33,471 nucleotides of DNA. It comes from Acinetobacter rudis (GTDB taxonomy: Bacteria; Pseudomonadota; Gammaproteobacteria; Pseudomonadales; Moraxellaceae). Location: the NCBI RefSeq assembly GCF_000829675.1, contig NZ_BBRX01000044.1, positions 1 to 33,471 of the forward strand, read 5' to 3'. The position numbers and the translations under genes are program-made. Below, piece by piece: positions 32,685-33,471 of the stretch. The notes below the pieces were generated by a model, which was not told the DNA's origin, searched no databases, and saw only the letters and a list, made by a program, of their open reading frames with translations. The first letter of the stretch is position 1. Each line of letters starts with the position of its first letter.

Positions 32685-33332
32685 ATGCAAAAACACTGGT
32701 CAAGAACACAACTTTTACACGAAGTCGTGACTAATCCCAATATTATTGTCAAAGGTACTCATAGTTATTATAGCGACTGTTGGGATCAAGGCTTTGAACC
32801 CTCAGTTGTTCGTTATTTACAAGGTGATGAAATTAGTCGCCAATGGGAAAACAACTGGGAACTCGACAAATTATATATTGGTGACTATGTGTGTATTGCC
32901 GCAGAAGTCGTCATCTTACTTGGTGGCAATCATACCCACCGTGCAGATTGGTTCTGTTTATATCCGTTTATGGATTTTATTGATGAAGCCTATGAAAGTA
33001 AGGGCGATACTATCATTGGAGATGGTGCTTGGTTAGGCATGCGTTCAATGATTTTACCTGGTGTAAAAATCGGTGAAGGTGCAATTATTGCGGCAAACAG
33101 CGTAGTTACTAAAGATGTAGAACCCTATAGTATCGTTGCAGGAAGCCCAGCAAAATTCGTTAAATATCGTTTTGAGCAAGATATTGTAGACACACTGCTC
33201 TCACTTAAAATCTATGATTGGCCTGTTGAAAAATTTGAAGCAATGAAGCGCTATTTATGTGGCAATGATATGCATGCGTTAAAAAATGCAATTGAACAAT
33301 ATGATTTAGAGTCTAAAAATACGATTGGATGA
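32685..33332 (+). CDS. CatB/XAT-family O-acetyltransferase (hexapeptide repeat)
   Basis: A 215-residue left-handed beta-helix acyltransferase. ATG at 32685 has AGGA 8 nt upstream and is preferred to the TTG at 32667. Family marks: YYSDCWDQGFEPSVVRYLQG near the N-terminus, the catalytic His in LLGGNHTHRADWFCLYPF, hexapeptide repeats IIGDGAWLGMRSMILPGV and IGEGAIIAANSVVTKDV, and the closing IVAGSPAKFVKYRF with a C-terminal helix. Type B chloramphenicol and streptogramin acetyltransferases (CatB, Vat) share this form, but so do chromosomal enzymes with unknown natural acceptors, so resistance cannot be claimed. A standalone gene; the remaining 139 bp to the window edge hold nothing recognisable. 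Confidence 0.88.
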   Translation: MQKHWSRTQLLHEVVTNPNIIVKGTHSYYSDCWDQGFEPSVVRYLQGDEISRQWENNWELDKLYIGDYVCIAAEVVILLGGNHTHRADWFCLYPFMDFIDEAYESKGDTIIGDGAWLGMRSMILPGVKIGEGAIIAANSVVTKDVEPYSIVAGSPAKFVKYRFEQDIVDTLLSLKIYDWPVEKFEAMKRYLCGNDMHALKNAIEQYDLESKNTIG

Positions 33333-33471
33333 TTTACAACGCCTCAGACTTCTAAACAACTTCACCAAGGTCGCTTGCTTTTTCTTCTATAGCAATAAGT
33401 TACACTCAGTCAGTTGTCCTTGTTCATCTTCATTCATCAGCATTATTTTAAAGGCAAAAGAATAAATCAAA

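Noticed and set aside
32685..33332. Acquired chloramphenicol resistance gene
   Set aside because: The fold family matches CatB but the gene sits in ordinary chromosomal context with no cassette attC site or mobile element; function is left general.

Overview
The window looks like an Acinetobacter (Moraxellaceae) chromosome. It is AT-rich, and GreB, TtcA, HtpX, MgtE, DgkA and the small lytic transglycosylases read as Acinetobacter-type proteins. I made the species-level guess from protein resemblance only. The chromosome is interrupted by one mobile element of about 12.2 kb.

Left host flank (1-1863): the start of an exported repeat protein that runs off the window, a tRNA-Ser(UGA) gene with its own promoter and terminator, and the first 47 codons of greB (transcript cleavage factor).

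Mobile element (about 1864-14088): it splits greB between codons 47 and 48; the remaining 109 codons resume at 14089. One arm (plus strand) holds cargo: a zinc-ribbon protein of unknown function, a reverse transcriptase-nitrilase fusion matching the defence-associated RT type 1 (DRT1/UG1) architecture, and a small two-TM, beta-rich protein resembling its partner and the Cap15/S-2TM-beta effectors. The other arm (minus strand) is a tightly coupled operon: gmtY and gmtZ (tyrosine-recombinase-like) and gmtX, which I recognise as the Gamma-Mobile-Trio (GMT) module, then a complete, diverged greB, then a protein with a diadenylate-cyclase (DisA_N)-like domain whose active-site motifs are altered. 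The element therefore destroys greB and carries a replacement. The two arms converge with 4 bp between them. Both ends carry clusters of TACTA/TAGTA half-sites.

Right host flank (14089-33471): the greB 3' remnant; a TonB-dependent receptor with a possible Fur box; a long AT-rich gap with a strong sigma70 promoter; an MltF-like lytic transglycosylase; an SCP2-domain protein; ttcA; a cluster of DnaA-box-like 9-mers; a second lytic transglycosylase; htpX; mgtE; an RND efflux permease without partner genes; a lipoprotein glycerophosphodiesterase; dgkA; a LysR regulator divergent from a GST and a luciferase-like oxidoreductase; and a CatB/XAT-family acetyltransferase. Apart from the element, this is ordinary chromosomal housekeeping.

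The notable system is the GMT element that targets greB, carries a spare greB plus a DAC-like gene as the tail of its recombinase operon, and delivers an RT-nitrilase defence cassette placed so that the captured host greB promoter could read into it.
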